Positions 19,470-29,122 of a DNA stretch of 64,000 nt are shown piece by piece; position 1 is the first letter of the stretch; each line of letters opens with the position of its first letter. Both the position numbers and the translations under genes were made by a program. The stretch lies in the NCBI GenBank assembly GCA_963726795.1, contig CAVSDD010000004.1, positions 806,001 to 870,000 of the forward strand, given 5' to 3'. This DNA is from Hyphomicrobium_A sp963726795 (GTDB lineage: Bacteria > Pseudomonadota > Alphaproteobacteria > Rhizobiales > Hyphomicrobiaceae). Below the pieces are notes generated by a model. It was not told the DNA's origin. It made no database searches and worked only from the letters and a program-made list of their open reading frames with translations.

Positions 19470-20558
19470 ATGCAGCGCTCGATCTACCTGCGCCCCGTGG
19501 GAATTTTCCCCGCACCGCCCGACACCGGCGATGAACCCGCTTTCAGCGGGCTGCCGCTCGCCGGTCAGCCCCTGCGGTTCTCATCGCTCGAAGTCGCCGA
19601 GCGCGAAGGCCGGGGCGCCAAGCGGCGCATCGTGGCGCTCGGCGACGCGCTCGAAGGCGAATGGGGACGCCACACGCTGGCGGCCTCCGATTTGCTGGAG
19701 GCGATCAGCACTCCGCGGCCCCGCCTCGCCGGCGTCGCGCTCGACCGCCCGCTCATCATGGGCATCCTCAACGTCACGCCGGACAGCTTCTCCGACGGCG
19801 GCCGCTACACGGCGGCTGAAGCCGCGGTCGAGCATGCGCTAAGGCTGGTGGCGGAGGGGGCCGACATCATCGACATCGGCGGGGAATCCACCCGGCCTGG
19901 CGCCGACTACGTGCCGGCCGATGAGGAGCTGCGCCGCGTGCTGCCGGTGATCGAGGCCCTGCGCGGGCAGACACAGGCGCTGATCTCGATCGATACGCGA
20001 AAGAGTGAGGTCATGGCGCACGCCGCCGGTGCCGGGGCCGACATCCTCAACGACGTGTCGGCGCTCACGCACGATCCAGATGCGCTTGCCGTCGCCGCCA
20101 AGACAGGACTGCCGGTCGTGCTGATGCACGCGCAGGGCGACCCCAAGACCATGAACGACGATCCGCGCTACGACGACGTCGTCCTCGACGTGTTCGATTA
20201 CCTCGAGCGCCGGATCGCGGCGTGCGAGGCGGCCGGCATTCCCAGGGCCAAGCTCGTCGTCGATCCGGGCATCGGCTTTGCCAAGCACCTGCACCACAAC
20301 GTCGCGATCATGGCGAGCCTCGCGCTTTATCACGGGCTCGGCGTGCCGGTGCTGCTCGGCGCCTCGCGAAAAAAACTGATCGACCACATATCGGACGCGC
20401 CCCGCGCGGAAGACCGCGTCCCCGGCTCGATTGCGGCGGCACTGGCAGGAGCGGCGCAAGGGGTGCAGATCGTGCGCGTCCACGACGTTGCTGCCACACG
20501 CCAGGCGCTGTCCGTGTGGCGCGCCATCGCGCACGGCACCGACAAGGTGCTCGCCTGA
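19470..20558 (+). CDS. folP: Dihydropteroate synthase
   Basis: 362 residues from the ATG at 19470. The TIM-barrel signatures are NVTPDSFSDGG (101-111) and GGESTRPGA (137-145), with SIDTRKSEV further on and SRKKLIDHI near the end binding the pterin and p-aminobenzoate. It makes 7,8-dihydropteroate in folate synthesis and is the sulfonamide target. About 90 extra N-terminal residues precede the barrel, longer than the typical 280-residue enzyme and similar to long alphaproteobacterial forms. It lies between ftsH and glmM as in many relatives. Confidence 0.95.
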   Translation: MQRSIYLRPVGIFPAPPDTGDEPAFSGLPLAGQPLRFSSLEVAEREGRGAKRRIVALGDALEGEWGRHTLAASDLLEAISTPRPRLAGVALDRPLIMGILNVTPDSFSDGGRYTAAEAAVEHALRLVAEGADIIDIGGESTRPGADYVPADEELRRVLPVIEALRGQTQALISIDTRKSEVMAHAAGAGADILNDVSALTHDPDALAVAAKTGLPVVLMHAQGDPKTMNDDPRYDDVVLDVFDYLERRIAACEAAGIPRAKLVVDPGIGFAKHLHHNVAIMASLALYHGLGVPVLLGASRKKLIDHISDAPRAEDRVPGSIAAALAGAAQGVQIVRVHDVAATRQALSVWRAIAHGTDKVLA

Positions 20559-20965
20559 GACGATCCGAGAGGCGGCCGGTCGCCCGCCTTTGGGCCCGCC
20601 TCTGAGGATGTGACGATAAATGACACACTATCGTGTTGTGGTCGGAGCCCGGTGCTGGCGTGATCGTTCCACGTTCAGACCTTGGGATGCCGCCCTCGAG
20701 ACGGCGTTTCCTCAAGCAGTAGCAAAGCTTAGGATGGCAGCCGGTATCCCGCGCGGCCCAAGTGCAGCAGCAAGCTTTTATTTTTCTTAGGAGAGGGCGT
20801 GTTAACGTGCGGGTACAGGATTTGAAGGGATTTGCGGCTCAAATGCCGGCCCAGACCGGCCTTTTGCCCTTCGCCGCACTCGCTCCCGTTGAAGCCTGAG
20901 GGTAAGCTATGCCCGCAAAGTCCCGGACATCGAAACGCAAGCCGTCAGGAGCAACGGGGAAACTC
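20559..20965. other. Upstream region of glmM
   Basis: About 400 bases with no supported gene. An imperfect hairpin at about 20567-20605 (AGAGGCGG pairing with CCGCCTCT) may end folP transcription but lacks a T run. An AT-rich stretch near 20772-20795 (TTTTATTTTTCTTAGGAG) stands out from the background. An in-frame ATG for glmM at 20909 has a GAGGG site and would add 19 basic residues. Confidence 0.5.
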
Positions 20966-22315
20966 ATGTCGCGCCGCTATTTCGGTACCGATGGAATCCG
21001 TGGCCTCGCCAACCGCAGCCCGATGACCTCCGAGGTCGCGCTGAAGGTCGGCATGGCCGCCGGCAAGATCTTCCAGACCGGCAACTACCGCCACCGCGTG
21101 GTGATCGGCAAGGACACACGCCTGTCGGGCTACATGCTCGAAGCAGCGCTCATGTCGGGCTTCACCGCTGTCGGCATGGACGTGTTCCTGCTCGGCCCGA
21201 TGCCGACGCCCGCTGTCGCCATGCTGACGCCCTCGCTGCGCGCCGATCTCGGCGTGATGATCTCCGCGTCGCACAACCCGTTCGCAGACAACGGCATCAA
21301 GCTGTTCGACTCGGAGGGGTACAAGCTTTCCGATGAGACAGAGCACCAGATCGAAGCGCTGATCGACGCCGAGACATCCGGGCTGTTGGCGCCCGCCGAT
21401 GCAATCGGCCGCGCGACGCGCGTGGAAAGCGCGCAGGAACGCTACATCGAGTTTGCCAAGCGGACGCTGCCCAAGCACCTGCGCCTCGACGGCCTGCGCA
21501 TCGTCATCGATTGCGCCAACGGGGCCGGCTACAAGGTCGCCCCGGAAGCCTTGTGGGAGCTGGGCGCAGAGGTCATCAAGATCGGCGTCGATCCCAACGG
21601 CCGCAACATCAACGACAAGTGCGGGTCGACCGCGCCCGAGGCGCTGATGGCGAAGGTGCGCGAGTTGCGCGCCGACATCGGCATCGCGCTCGACGGCGAC
21701 GCTGACCGCGTCGTCATCATCGATGAGAAGGGCCAGATCGTCGACGGCGATCAAGTCATGGCCGTAATCGCCGACGCTTGGCACCGCTCGGGGCGCCTCA
21801 CGGCCGGTGGCGTGGTGGCGACAGTGATGAGCAACCTCGGGCTCGAGCGCTATTTGAAGGAGCAGGGGCTGGCACTGATACGCACGCCGGTCGGCGACCG
21901 CTACGTCGTCGATCATATGCGCAAGCACGGCTACAACGTTGGCGGCGAGCAGTCCGGGCACATCGTGCTGTCGGACTATGTGACGACCGGCGACGGTCTC
22001 GTCACCGCGCTGCAGATTCTCGCCGTCGTGGTCTCCACGGGCAAGACCGTGAGCCAGGTGACTCAGCGATTCGAGCCGTTGCCGCAGATACTCAAAAGCG
22101 TGCGCTACGCCAACGGCAGTCCGTTGGAGGACAGCCGAGTCGTCAAAGCGATCGATGCCGGCAAGGCCAAGCTCGGCCAGAAGGGACGCCTTGTCATTCG
22201 CCCCTCGGGCACCGAGCCCGTCATCCGTGTGATGGCGGAAGGCGATGACGAGCGGCTAGTTTCGACAGTTGTCGGCGACATCGTCGAAGCCGTTCGCGCC
22301 GCCGCTGCGGCGTAA
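20966..22315 (+). CDS. glmM: Phosphoglucosamine mutase GlmM
   Basis: 449 residues from the ATG at 20966, which gives the normal family start MSRRYFGTDGIRG and puts the phosphorylated serine at 102 (SASHNP), as in Escherichia coli. An upstream ATG at 20909 would add a basic 19-residue extension. The metal-binding loop DGDADR is at 243-248. The sugar-binding GGEQSGH motif and the C-terminal RPSGTEPVIRVM phosphate site are present. It converts glucosamine-6-phosphate to glucosamine-1-phosphate for UDP-GlcNAc, feeding peptidoglycan and LPS synthesis. Confidence 0.97.
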   Translation: MSRRYFGTDGIRGLANRSPMTSEVALKVGMAAGKIFQTGNYRHRVVIGKDTRLSGYMLEAALMSGFTAVGMDVFLLGPMPTPAVAMLTPSLRADLGVMISASHNPFADNGIKLFDSEGYKLSDETEHQIEALIDAETSGLLAPADAIGRATRVESAQERYIEFAKRTLPKHLRLDGLRIVIDCANGAGYKVAPEALWELGAEVIKIGVDPNGRNINDKCGSTAPEALMAKVRELRADIGIALDGDADRVVIIDEKGQIVDGDQVMAVIADAWHRSGRLTAGGVVATVMSNLGLERYLKEQGLALIRTPVGDRYVVDHMRKHGYNVGGEQSGHIVLSDYVTTGDGLVTALQILAVVVSTGKTVSQVTQRFEPLPQILKSVRYANGSPLEDSRVVKAIDAGKAKLGQKGRLVIRPSGTEPVIRVMAEGDDERLVSTVVGDIVEAVRAAAAA

Positions 22316-22576
22316 AAGAACGACGCGCGCCACTCAGCTCCATTGATAATTGCAGCGCCTGCGCGTTAACGCGCGCACGTCGCGCGCGAGCGCGTTTACT
22401 TCTGCTTAACGATTAGAGAATGGCCGTTCTACTGGGGCCCGCGGGAGCCACTGTGCCGGAACGGCACCGCGATTAAGTCTCCCTTAAACCTTGTTCCTCA
22501 TATTCGAGCCCAGAGCACGTTGAGCGTTCGCACGGGCGCCGCGTACCAGCGGCCTAAGTTCGATGAGGGAAGTTCC

Positions 22577-23398
22577 ATGAATACCTATCGCGGGTCCTAC
22601 CTGCTAAGCGCGGTGCTCGGGTCGGCCGTTGTGCTCGCCTCGGCGTCGGCCGTTTTGGCAGCAGACATGTATCAAGGCGGAGATCTCAAGGGCGGTTACG
22701 ACGTTGCTCCCGTCGCGACCGACCGGGGCATCTACCTGAAGGGTTACATCGGTCAGGCCAACCCTGACGTCGGCAGCATCTTCACGCCTGACTATAACAA
22801 CAACACATTCCAGGTGTTTTCCCACGACATCAAGTCGAGCCCGCTGTTCGGCCTTGGCATCGGCTACAAGCACAGCCACTGGCTGCGCCTTGACCTGACA
22901 GGCGAATATCGCGGCGATGCGCTTTTTGTCGGCGCTGACCGCTATCCCGGCGGCTTTGGCTTTATCCCCGGCACCAACGAGTACACGGCCGACGTCAAGA
23001 GCTGGCTGGGTCTCGCCAACGCTTACTGGGACATCGTCAACTGGTGCGGCTTCACGCCTTACATCGGCGGCGGCATTGGCTTTGCCACGATGTCGCTTGA
23101 GGGCCTGCGGGACGTCAATGTTCCCACCAACGGCGTTGCCTTCGGCGCCGACAACACGCGGACGAACTTCGCCTGGGCGCTCTATGCAGGCCTCAGCTAC
23201 GACGTCTCGCCATCGCTCGTGATCGATCTCTCTTACCGCTACGCCGACCTCGGCGAGGCAACGAGCGGTGCTGTGATCGACCACCTCAACAATTTTTCCT
23301 ACGATCACTTCCACGCCAAGGACATCACCTCAAACGATATGCTGCTTGGCGTCCGCTACAAGCTGCAGCGTGACGAACCCGTCTACGCGATCAAGTAA
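22577..23398 (+). CDS. Outer-membrane beta-barrel protein
   Basis: 273 residues from the ATG at 22577 after GAGGGA. A signal peptide of about 30 residues ends SAVLAADMY. The mature protein has alternating hydrophobic strands with many aromatic and glycine residues (LFGLGIGYKHSHWLRLDLTGEYRG, TPYIGGGIGFATM, DLSYRYADLG) and ends with a final strand containing MLLGVRYKL. This is the small OmpA-like/Omp25-type porin layout common in Hyphomicrobiales. The last residues (YAIK) do not end in Phe, as classic porins do. Ligand or role unknown. It is followed by a GC-rich hairpin and a second barrel gene. Confidence 0.85.
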   Translation: MNTYRGSYLLSAVLGSAVVLASASAVLAADMYQGGDLKGGYDVAPVATDRGIYLKGYIGQANPDVGSIFTPDYNNNTFQVFSHDIKSSPLFGLGIGYKHSHWLRLDLTGEYRGDALFVGADRYPGGFGFIPGTNEYTADVKSWLGLANAYWDIVNWCGFTPYIGGGIGFATMSLEGLRDVNVPTNGVAFGADNTRTNFAWALYAGLSYDVSPSLVIDLSYRYADLGEATSGAVIDHLNNFSYDHFHAKDITSNDMLLGVRYKLQRDEPVYAIK

Positions 23399-23404
23399 CG
23401 ACAA

Positions 23405-23435
23405 CGACCGGCCGCGCACCTCGTGCGGCCGGTTG
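23405..23435 (+). terminator. GC-rich hairpin after the outer-membrane gene
   Basis: Arms ACCGGCCGC...CAC and GTGCGGCCGGT surround a short loop right after the stop codon at 23398. There is no strong T run, so this is a probable rather than certain terminator. Confidence 0.5.
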
Positions 23436-23691
23436 CACGACCACGACACGATCCGCCGGGCCCGCTTTCTTGGCCCGGCACCTTGGCCCCCGGCAGTCGC
23501 TCGTGTGGCCTCGATCTAGTCTCAAGTTGATTCCTCGTTCGATTACGCGTGAGGCAGGCGCATCCGTGCCCGTAGAGCTCGAGTGAGCTCAAAGGCCCCG
23601 GTACCCCGTCCTTGGAAGCGGCCGGCTGGAAAAAAACTTGAGATGTCGAGCGAGGCTCAAGCCTCCCTCGGCGTCAGTCGAGGGAAAGCAC

Positions 23692-24525
23692 ATGAGACGT
23701 TCACGATCGAGCCTCCTTACCGCTGCGGCGATGATCGCCTGCGCTGCGCTGCCGGCGCTTGCCGACGGACCGGATTTCCGCACCGGCATCAGCCCATACG
23801 GCGCGGCCACGCCAGTTCCGGCGCCCATTCCCGTCCCGTTCGAGGAGGCCGCGTGGTACTTCCGCGCCGACTTCGCGGCAGGCTTCGGCTCGCAGCCCTC
23901 GGTTAACGCCGTCGGCACGCCGTTCGGCAACGGTACCGCGGCGGCACGATCGGACTCAACCCCTCGTGGCTCAGCGAAAGCTTCGAGCCGGCCTTCACCG
24001 GTGGCGTCGGCGTCGGCTACGTGTGGGGCCCCCACTTCCGCACCGACTTCACTGTGGACATCCACTCGACCATGAATGCCGACTTTGTCGGAACCGCCAC
24101 CTACAACAACGGTGCGGGGCAGATCGGTCTACGTGACCGGACAAGACCAAATTCGCCTCGACCGTCCTGCTCGTCAACGGCTACTACGACATTCGCACCG
24201 GTACGCCCTTCTCGCCTTACATCGGCGGCGGCGTCGGCTTCACCGTCGACCAGCTCACCCAGGAAATCGCTGCTATCGACACCGGCAACGCGCTCGGCCT
24301 CAGGCCATCGGCAGCCGCTCGACGCAGGTCAAATTCGCCGGCGCTGCGATGGCAGGCCTGACCTATGACATCAATACCTTTGTCTCGCTCGATGTCGGCT
24401 ACCGCTTCCTCTACATCGGCGGCTCGGATGTCGATTCGATCATCTACTCCAACAGCTCGAAGATCGAGATCGGCAGCGTGAACGAGCACCAGATCCGTGC
24501 CGGCCTGCGCTTCTACGTGAACTAG
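23692..24525 (+). pseudogene. Second outer-membrane beta-barrel protein, three frameshifts as given
   Basis: About 278 residues if repaired. The ATG at 23692 follows GAGGGAAA; the signal peptide ends PALADG. The barrel can be read in three successive frame changes: near 23940-23943 (to TIGLNPSWLSESFEPAFTGG), near 24139-24140 (to TKFASTVLLVNGYYDIRTG) and near 24302-24303 (to STQVKFAGAAMAGLTYDI). Each break is cured by adding one G to a GG run. The end is QIRAGLRFYVN, a typical last strand. The three deletions total exactly one codon, and conserved strands continue across each, so errors in the sequence are more likely than decay. It is related in style to the barrel just upstream. Confidence 0.75.
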
Positions 24526-24662
24526 GCCTCCTGGCCACGCGCGCGGCACTAAGATCGCAAGCGGGACCTGCGATGACGCCCATAATTGACGGACCGGCCC
24601 GGAGCACCTAGACCGGCGCGGCCGTGCCGCCGTTGGGCCGCCGGCCCCATCGCCGGCGAGCC

Positions 24663-25842
24663 ATGCACGCGGTCAAAAAGTCAAACCCCAAGCCGACTGC
24701 GCGCCCAAACCAGGCGAGCTTCTCGAGCGGTCCCTGCGCCAAGCGCCCGGGGTGGAGTCCGGACGTGCTGCGCGCGGCCCTGGTCGGGCGCTCACACCGG
24801 TCGCCCGCAGCGGTGGCCCGGCTCAAACGCGCGATCGACGAGACCAAGCGCATCCTCGAGCTTCCCTCGGATTACCGCGTCGCGATCGTTCCGGGCTCCG
24901 ACACCGGCGCCTTCGAGATGGCGCTATGGACCATGCTCGGTGCGCGGGGGGTCGATGTGCTCGCGTGGGAGGACTTCGGCAAGCGGTGGGCCGGCGACAT
25001 TGTCGCGCAACTGCGACTCGAAGAAGTCCCGCGTGCTGACCGCCGACTATGGCCACCTGCCGGTCCTGAGCGCGGTGGACTTCGATCGCGACGTCGTTTT
25101 CGCGTGGAACGGCACCGCATCGGGCGTGCGCGTGCCGAACGGCGACTGGATCCCGGCCGATCGCGCCGGGCTCACGTTCGCCGACGCCATCTCGGCGGTC
25201 TTTGCGCAAGACATCGACTGGCCGAAGATCGACGTTGCGACCTTCGCCTGGCAGAAGGGAATCGGCGGCGAAGCGGCGCACGGCATGTTGATTTTATCCC
25301 CGCGCGCGGTTGCGCGACTGGAAAGCTACGTGCCGGCGTGGCCGCTGCCCAAGGTCTTCCGTCTCACCGAAGGTGGCAAGCTGATCGATGATCTTTTTGC
25401 AGGCGTCACGATCAACACCCCGTCGATGCTGTGTGTGGAGGACTACCTCGACGCTCTGCGCTGGGCGTCCGAGACAGGCGGGCTTGCCGGGTTGCGCGCC
25501 CGCGCCGATGCCAACGCGAAGGTCATCTTCGACTGGATCGAGCGGACGGCGTGGATCGCCAACTTGGCGATCGATCCGGCGACGCGCTCCAACACGTCCG
25601 TGTGCCTGCGTTTCGCCGATCCCGAGACGATCGCGTCGGGCCCTGAGGTGCAGGCGCGTCTCGCTGCGCGGATTTCGCAGCTGCTAGAGGCGGAGGGTGT
25701 GGCCTTTGACATTAAGAGCCACCGCGCGGCGCCCCCCGGCTTGCGCATCTGGTGCGGGCCAACCGTGGAGCGGCGCGACCTGGAACTGCTGACCCCCTGG
25801 CTGGACTGGGCCTATGCCGAGGCGCGGGCGCAATTAACCTAG
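24663..25842 (+). pseudogene. serC: Phosphoserine aminotransferase, one frameshift as given
   Basis: 392 residues if repaired, matching the alphaproteobacterial SerC type. The N-terminal frame starts at the ATG at 24663 with FSSGPCAKRPGWSPDVLRAA. The C-terminal frame resumes at VLTADYGHLP, with the PLP-lysine region AWQKGIGGEAAHGM and ends in LDWAYAEARAQLT. The break is at a CCC run (25028-25030): removing one C joins RLEEV to RVLTADYG. SerC makes O-phosphoserine from 3-phosphohydroxypyruvate for serine synthesis, and loss would make a serine auxotroph, so the break is probably an error. serA, often next to serC in relatives, is not seen here. Confidence 0.85.
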
Positions 25843-25972
25843 CCCCACAATGGCGCCTGCGTGCCTGGGGCGCGTGCTTATCGTCATAATTCAGACGTGA
25901 AACCTGACCACTCGTCATGCCGGGGAAAGACGGCTCGACGGGTGGGCGGTCTGGAGATGGTGGGCTAGAAAA

Positions 25973-27667
25973 ATGCGCATTCTTGCTGCGATCGCCGCTG
26001 CTTTGCTCGTCGTGATGGCGCGGCCCGCTTCGGCCGACGACGTCGCTGCGAATTCGAAGGTCGATAGCGTCACCGTATTCCTGTCGGGAGCCGAGGTGAC
26101 TCGCACCGTGCGCCTCAACCTGACCAAGGGCGAGCACACGGTTGTCTTCAGCGATCTCCCCGCCGAGACCGTTGCCGGCTCGGTGCGAGTTGATGGCAAG
26201 GCGACGGCCAAGCTCGATATTCAGTCGGTCGATGCACGCCGGCGCTACGTCGCGCGCGCCGACCAGGCGGCCGTGCAGACCGAGCGCAAGCGCATCGAGG
26301 ACGAGATCGAGCGGCTGCGCGATGAGCGCGGGCTGGCACAGGGTGCGCAGGACGCAGCGCAGACGCAAAAGACGCTCCTGTCCAACCTGGCGGCGCTGCC
26401 CGGTCACACAGGCGATGACCCGCAGACCCAGCCTGCCGTACCGCGTACCGATTGGACGCAGATCCTTGCGCTGATCGGCACGGGCATGGCGGACGCACAG
26501 CGCGCGTCACTCGATGCCGAAGTGAAGAAGCGCGATTTTGATCGCAAGATCGAGGATCTGGAAAAGCAGCTTTCAGCGTTGGCGCCGGCGCGTACTGAGC
26601 AAACCGAGATCAAGGTCTTTGTCGTTGCCGACGCGACTCTCGATGCCGATTTGACGGTGCGCTATCAGGTGCGCAACGCGTCCTGGCTCCCGCGCTATGA
26701 CGCGCGCCTCACGACCGGCTCGCGCACGGCGCCGCCGAAGCTGGAGCTGACGCGCCGTGCTGAAATCAAGCAGCGCACCGGCGAGGCTTGGGAGGGTGTC
26801 GAGCTTAGGCTCTCCACCGCCGGCCCGGCCTCCAATGCCGCCGCACCCGACCTCAATACGGTCACGGTCGATTTCGAGGCGGACATTCCCAAGCCGGTTG
26901 CGGTGTCGAATTCGGATGCCGCGGGCGAAGGTGTCCCTGCCAGCGGCAAGTTCAAGGTCGCCCGCGAGTTGAGGGCCGCCGCCGCGCCTGCGGCGCCCGC
27001 TCCCGCGCTCGAGATCGCCGAGCAGCGCGCCGCCGTGACGACCGCGCCGTTCCAGGCGGTGTTCCAGGTGCCGGGCAGCCTATCCATTCCCGACACCGGC
27101 GAAGCCAAGCGCGTGCTGTTGCAGCAGGATACCGTGGAGCCGACGCTCACGATCCGCACCGTCCCCAAGGTCGACGCAAAAGCATACCTCTACGCCAAGC
27201 TGGTGCTGCCAAAGGGCTCGCCGCTCCTTCCAGGGGAGGTATCGCTCTTCCGCGACGGCACGTTCGTCGGTACCGGCGATCTACCGGTGATGTCGCCCGG
27301 CGAGGAGCATCAGGTGGGCTTCGGCTCGGACGATCAGGTTCGCGTACGCCATGCCATCGCCGAGGACAAGCGCGGGGAGACCGGGTTGATCTCGTCCGCC
27401 CGCACCGACAGCCGCAACTTCCGCATCACGGTTAAGAACATGCACGAGCGCGCGGTGGACCTCGTCGTGCAGGATCAGATCCCGGTATCGCAGAATCAGG
27501 ACATCCGGGTCGAGCTGGTCGGACCGACCGCGCCGACCCGCAAGGATATCGAGGACAGGCGCGGCGTTCTGGCGTTTGAATCCAAGCTCGAGCCCGAGGA
27601 AGAGCGCGTCATCGAGTTCGGTTACCGTGTCATCTGGCCCGGCGCCCGGACGATCGTCTACCAGTGA
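25973..27667 (+). CDS. MuiA-family (DUF4139/DUF4140) exported protein
   Basis: 564 residues. The signal peptide at 1-21 ends PASADD. The N-terminal DUF4140 part begins VDSVTVFLSGAEVTRTV (29-45). A coiled coil covers about 95-130 (RKRIEDEIERLRDERG), a second about 190-205. The C-terminal DUF4139 beta-rich part (about 215-564) contains YQVRNASWLPRYDARL. Homologues were named mucoidy inhibitor A; their molecular role is not established. It is followed by a 150-bp gap and purA. Cell location is periplasmic by the signal peptide. Confidence 0.85.
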   Translation: MRILAAIAAALLVVMARPASADDVAANSKVDSVTVFLSGAEVTRTVRLNLTKGEHTVVFSDLPAETVAGSVRVDGKATAKLDIQSVDARRRYVARADQAAVQTERKRIEDEIERLRDERGLAQGAQDAAQTQKTLLSNLAALPGHTGDDPQTQPAVPRTDWTQILALIGTGMADAQRASLDAEVKKRDFDRKIEDLEKQLSALAPARTEQTEIKVFVVADATLDADLTVRYQVRNASWLPRYDARLTTGSRTAPPKLELTRRAEIKQRTGEAWEGVELRLSTAGPASNAAAPDLNTVTVDFEADIPKPVAVSNSDAAGEGVPASGKFKVARELRAAAAPAAPAPALEIAEQRAAVTTAPFQAVFQVPGSLSIPDTGEAKRVLLQQDTVEPTLTIRTVPKVDAKAYLYAKLVLPKGSPLLPGEVSLFRDGTFVGTGDLPVMSPGEEHQVGFGSDDQVRVRHAIAEDKRGETGLISSARTDSRNFRITVKNMHERAVDLVVQDQIPVSQNQDIRVELVGPTAPTRKDIEDRRGVLAFESKLEPEEERVIEFGYRVIWPGARTIVYQ

Positions 27668-27817
27668 TCCGGCCCGATTGAGCGGCCTGCCGGCCCTGCG
27701 GCTTGATGGGCCGGCTTGATCGGCTTGGCCCTGGCGAATCTGCGCTATAACCGCCATGCTAAAGTCAGATGGCCCTGGCCGGTCGGCCGGGGCCAAGCTG
27801 CGAGATGGGCATAGAAA

Positions 27818-29110
27818 ATGGCGAACGTTGCAGTGGTCGGCGCTCAATGGGGCGACGAGGGCAAGGGCAAGATCGTCGACTGGCTGTCGGAACGCGCCGA
27901 TGTCGTGGTGCGCTTCCAGGGCGGCCACAACGCCGGGCATACGCTCGTCATCGACGGCAACACCTACAAGCTGTCGCTGCTGCCGTCGGGCGTCGTGCGG
28001 CCGGGCAAGCTCGGCGTGATCGGCAACGGCGTCGTCGTCGATCCTTGGGCGCTCACCGCCGAGATCGAGAAGCTCGCCGGCCAGGGTGTCGCCGTCAGCC
28101 GCGAGAATTTGCGCGTTGCCGAGAATGCGACGCTGATCCTTCCCTTGCACCGCGAGCTCGACGTCATCCGCGAGGAAGCGGCCGGCGACAACAAGATCGG
28201 CACGACGGGGCGCGGCATCGGTCCCGCCTACGAGGACAAGGTTGGACGACGTGCGATCCGCGTTCAGGATCTGCGCAACATCACCACGCTCGGCCCGAAG
28301 GTCGACCGTATCCTCGTGCACCACAACGCGCTGCGCCGCGGCCTGAACCAGCCAGAGATCGCCAAAGAGAAACTGATGGCGGACCTGGCCGAGATCGCGC
28401 CCAAGATCCTCCCTTTCATGGACGTGACCTGGGATCTGCTCGATCGCGAGCGCCGTGCCGGCAAGCGCATCCTGTTTGAAGGCGCGCAAGGCGCGCTCCT
28501 CGACATCGACCACGGGACCTATCCGTTTGTCACGTCCTCCAACACAGTCGCGGCGCAGGCGGCGATTGGATCCGGGATGGGGCCGCGTTCGATCGGCTTC
28601 GTGCTCGGCATCGCCAAGGCCTACACCACCCGTGTTGGTTCCGGGCCGTTTCCGACCGAGCTCACCGACGCGATCGGCGAGCGCATCGGCGAGCGCGGAC
28701 GCGAATTTGGTACCGTGACGGGACGCAAGCGGCGCTGCGGCTGGTTCGATGCAACGCTCGTGCGCCAGACGATCAAGGTGTGCGGGATCGATGGCATCGC
28801 TCTCACCAAGCTCGACATTCTCGACGGGTTCGATGAGATCAAAGTCGGCGTCGGCTACACGCTCGATGGCGAGCCGATGGACCGCCTGCCGGCCGGCAGC
28901 AATGCGCAGGCGCGCATCAAGCCGGTGTGGGAGACGCTCGAAGGCTGGAGCCAGTCGACGCACGGAGCGCGCAGCTGGGCCGATCTGCCGGCGCAGGCGG
29001 TCAAGTACGTGCGCTACATCGAGGAGTTGATCGAGTGCCCGGTGACGCTGCTGTCGACCAGCCCCGAGCGCGCCGACACGATCCTGATGCGCGACCCCTT
29101 CGCCGACTGA
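27818..29110 (+). CDS. purA: Adenylosuccinate synthetase
   Basis: 430 residues, normal length. GTP-binding segment WGDEGKGK at 11-18 with the catalytic Asp13, GGHNAGHT at 38-45, GTTGRGIGP in the middle and a C-terminal guanine site near STSPERADTI. PurA joins IMP and aspartate, using GTP, in AMP synthesis. It ends 12 bases before the convergent AlgJ-like gene, so the two share a 3' boundary with no obvious terminator. Confidence 0.98.
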   Translation: MANVAVVGAQWGDEGKGKIVDWLSERADVVVRFQGGHNAGHTLVIDGNTYKLSLLPSGVVRPGKLGVIGNGVVVDPWALTAEIEKLAGQGVAVSRENLRVAENATLILPLHRELDVIREEAAGDNKIGTTGRGIGPAYEDKVGRRAIRVQDLRNITTLGPKVDRILVHHNALRRGLNQPEIAKEKLMADLAEIAPKILPFMDVTWDLLDRERRAGKRILFEGAQGALLDIDHGTYPFVTSSNTVAAQAAIGSGMGPRSIGFVLGIAKAYTTRVGSGPFPTELTDAIGERIGERGREFGTVTGRKRRCGWFDATLVRQTIKVCGIDGIALTKLDILDGFDEIKVGVGYTLDGEPMDRLPAGSNAQARIKPVWETLEGWSQSTHGARSWADLPAQAVKYVRYIEELIECPVTLLSTSPERADTILMRDPFAD

Positions 29111-29122
29111 GCGATCTCGGTC

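Noticed and set aside
22361..22374. Palindrome GCGCGTTAACGCGC downstream of glmM as an operator
   Set aside because: It lies in a run of CG repeats with several overlapping dyads, so chance self-complementarity is likely.
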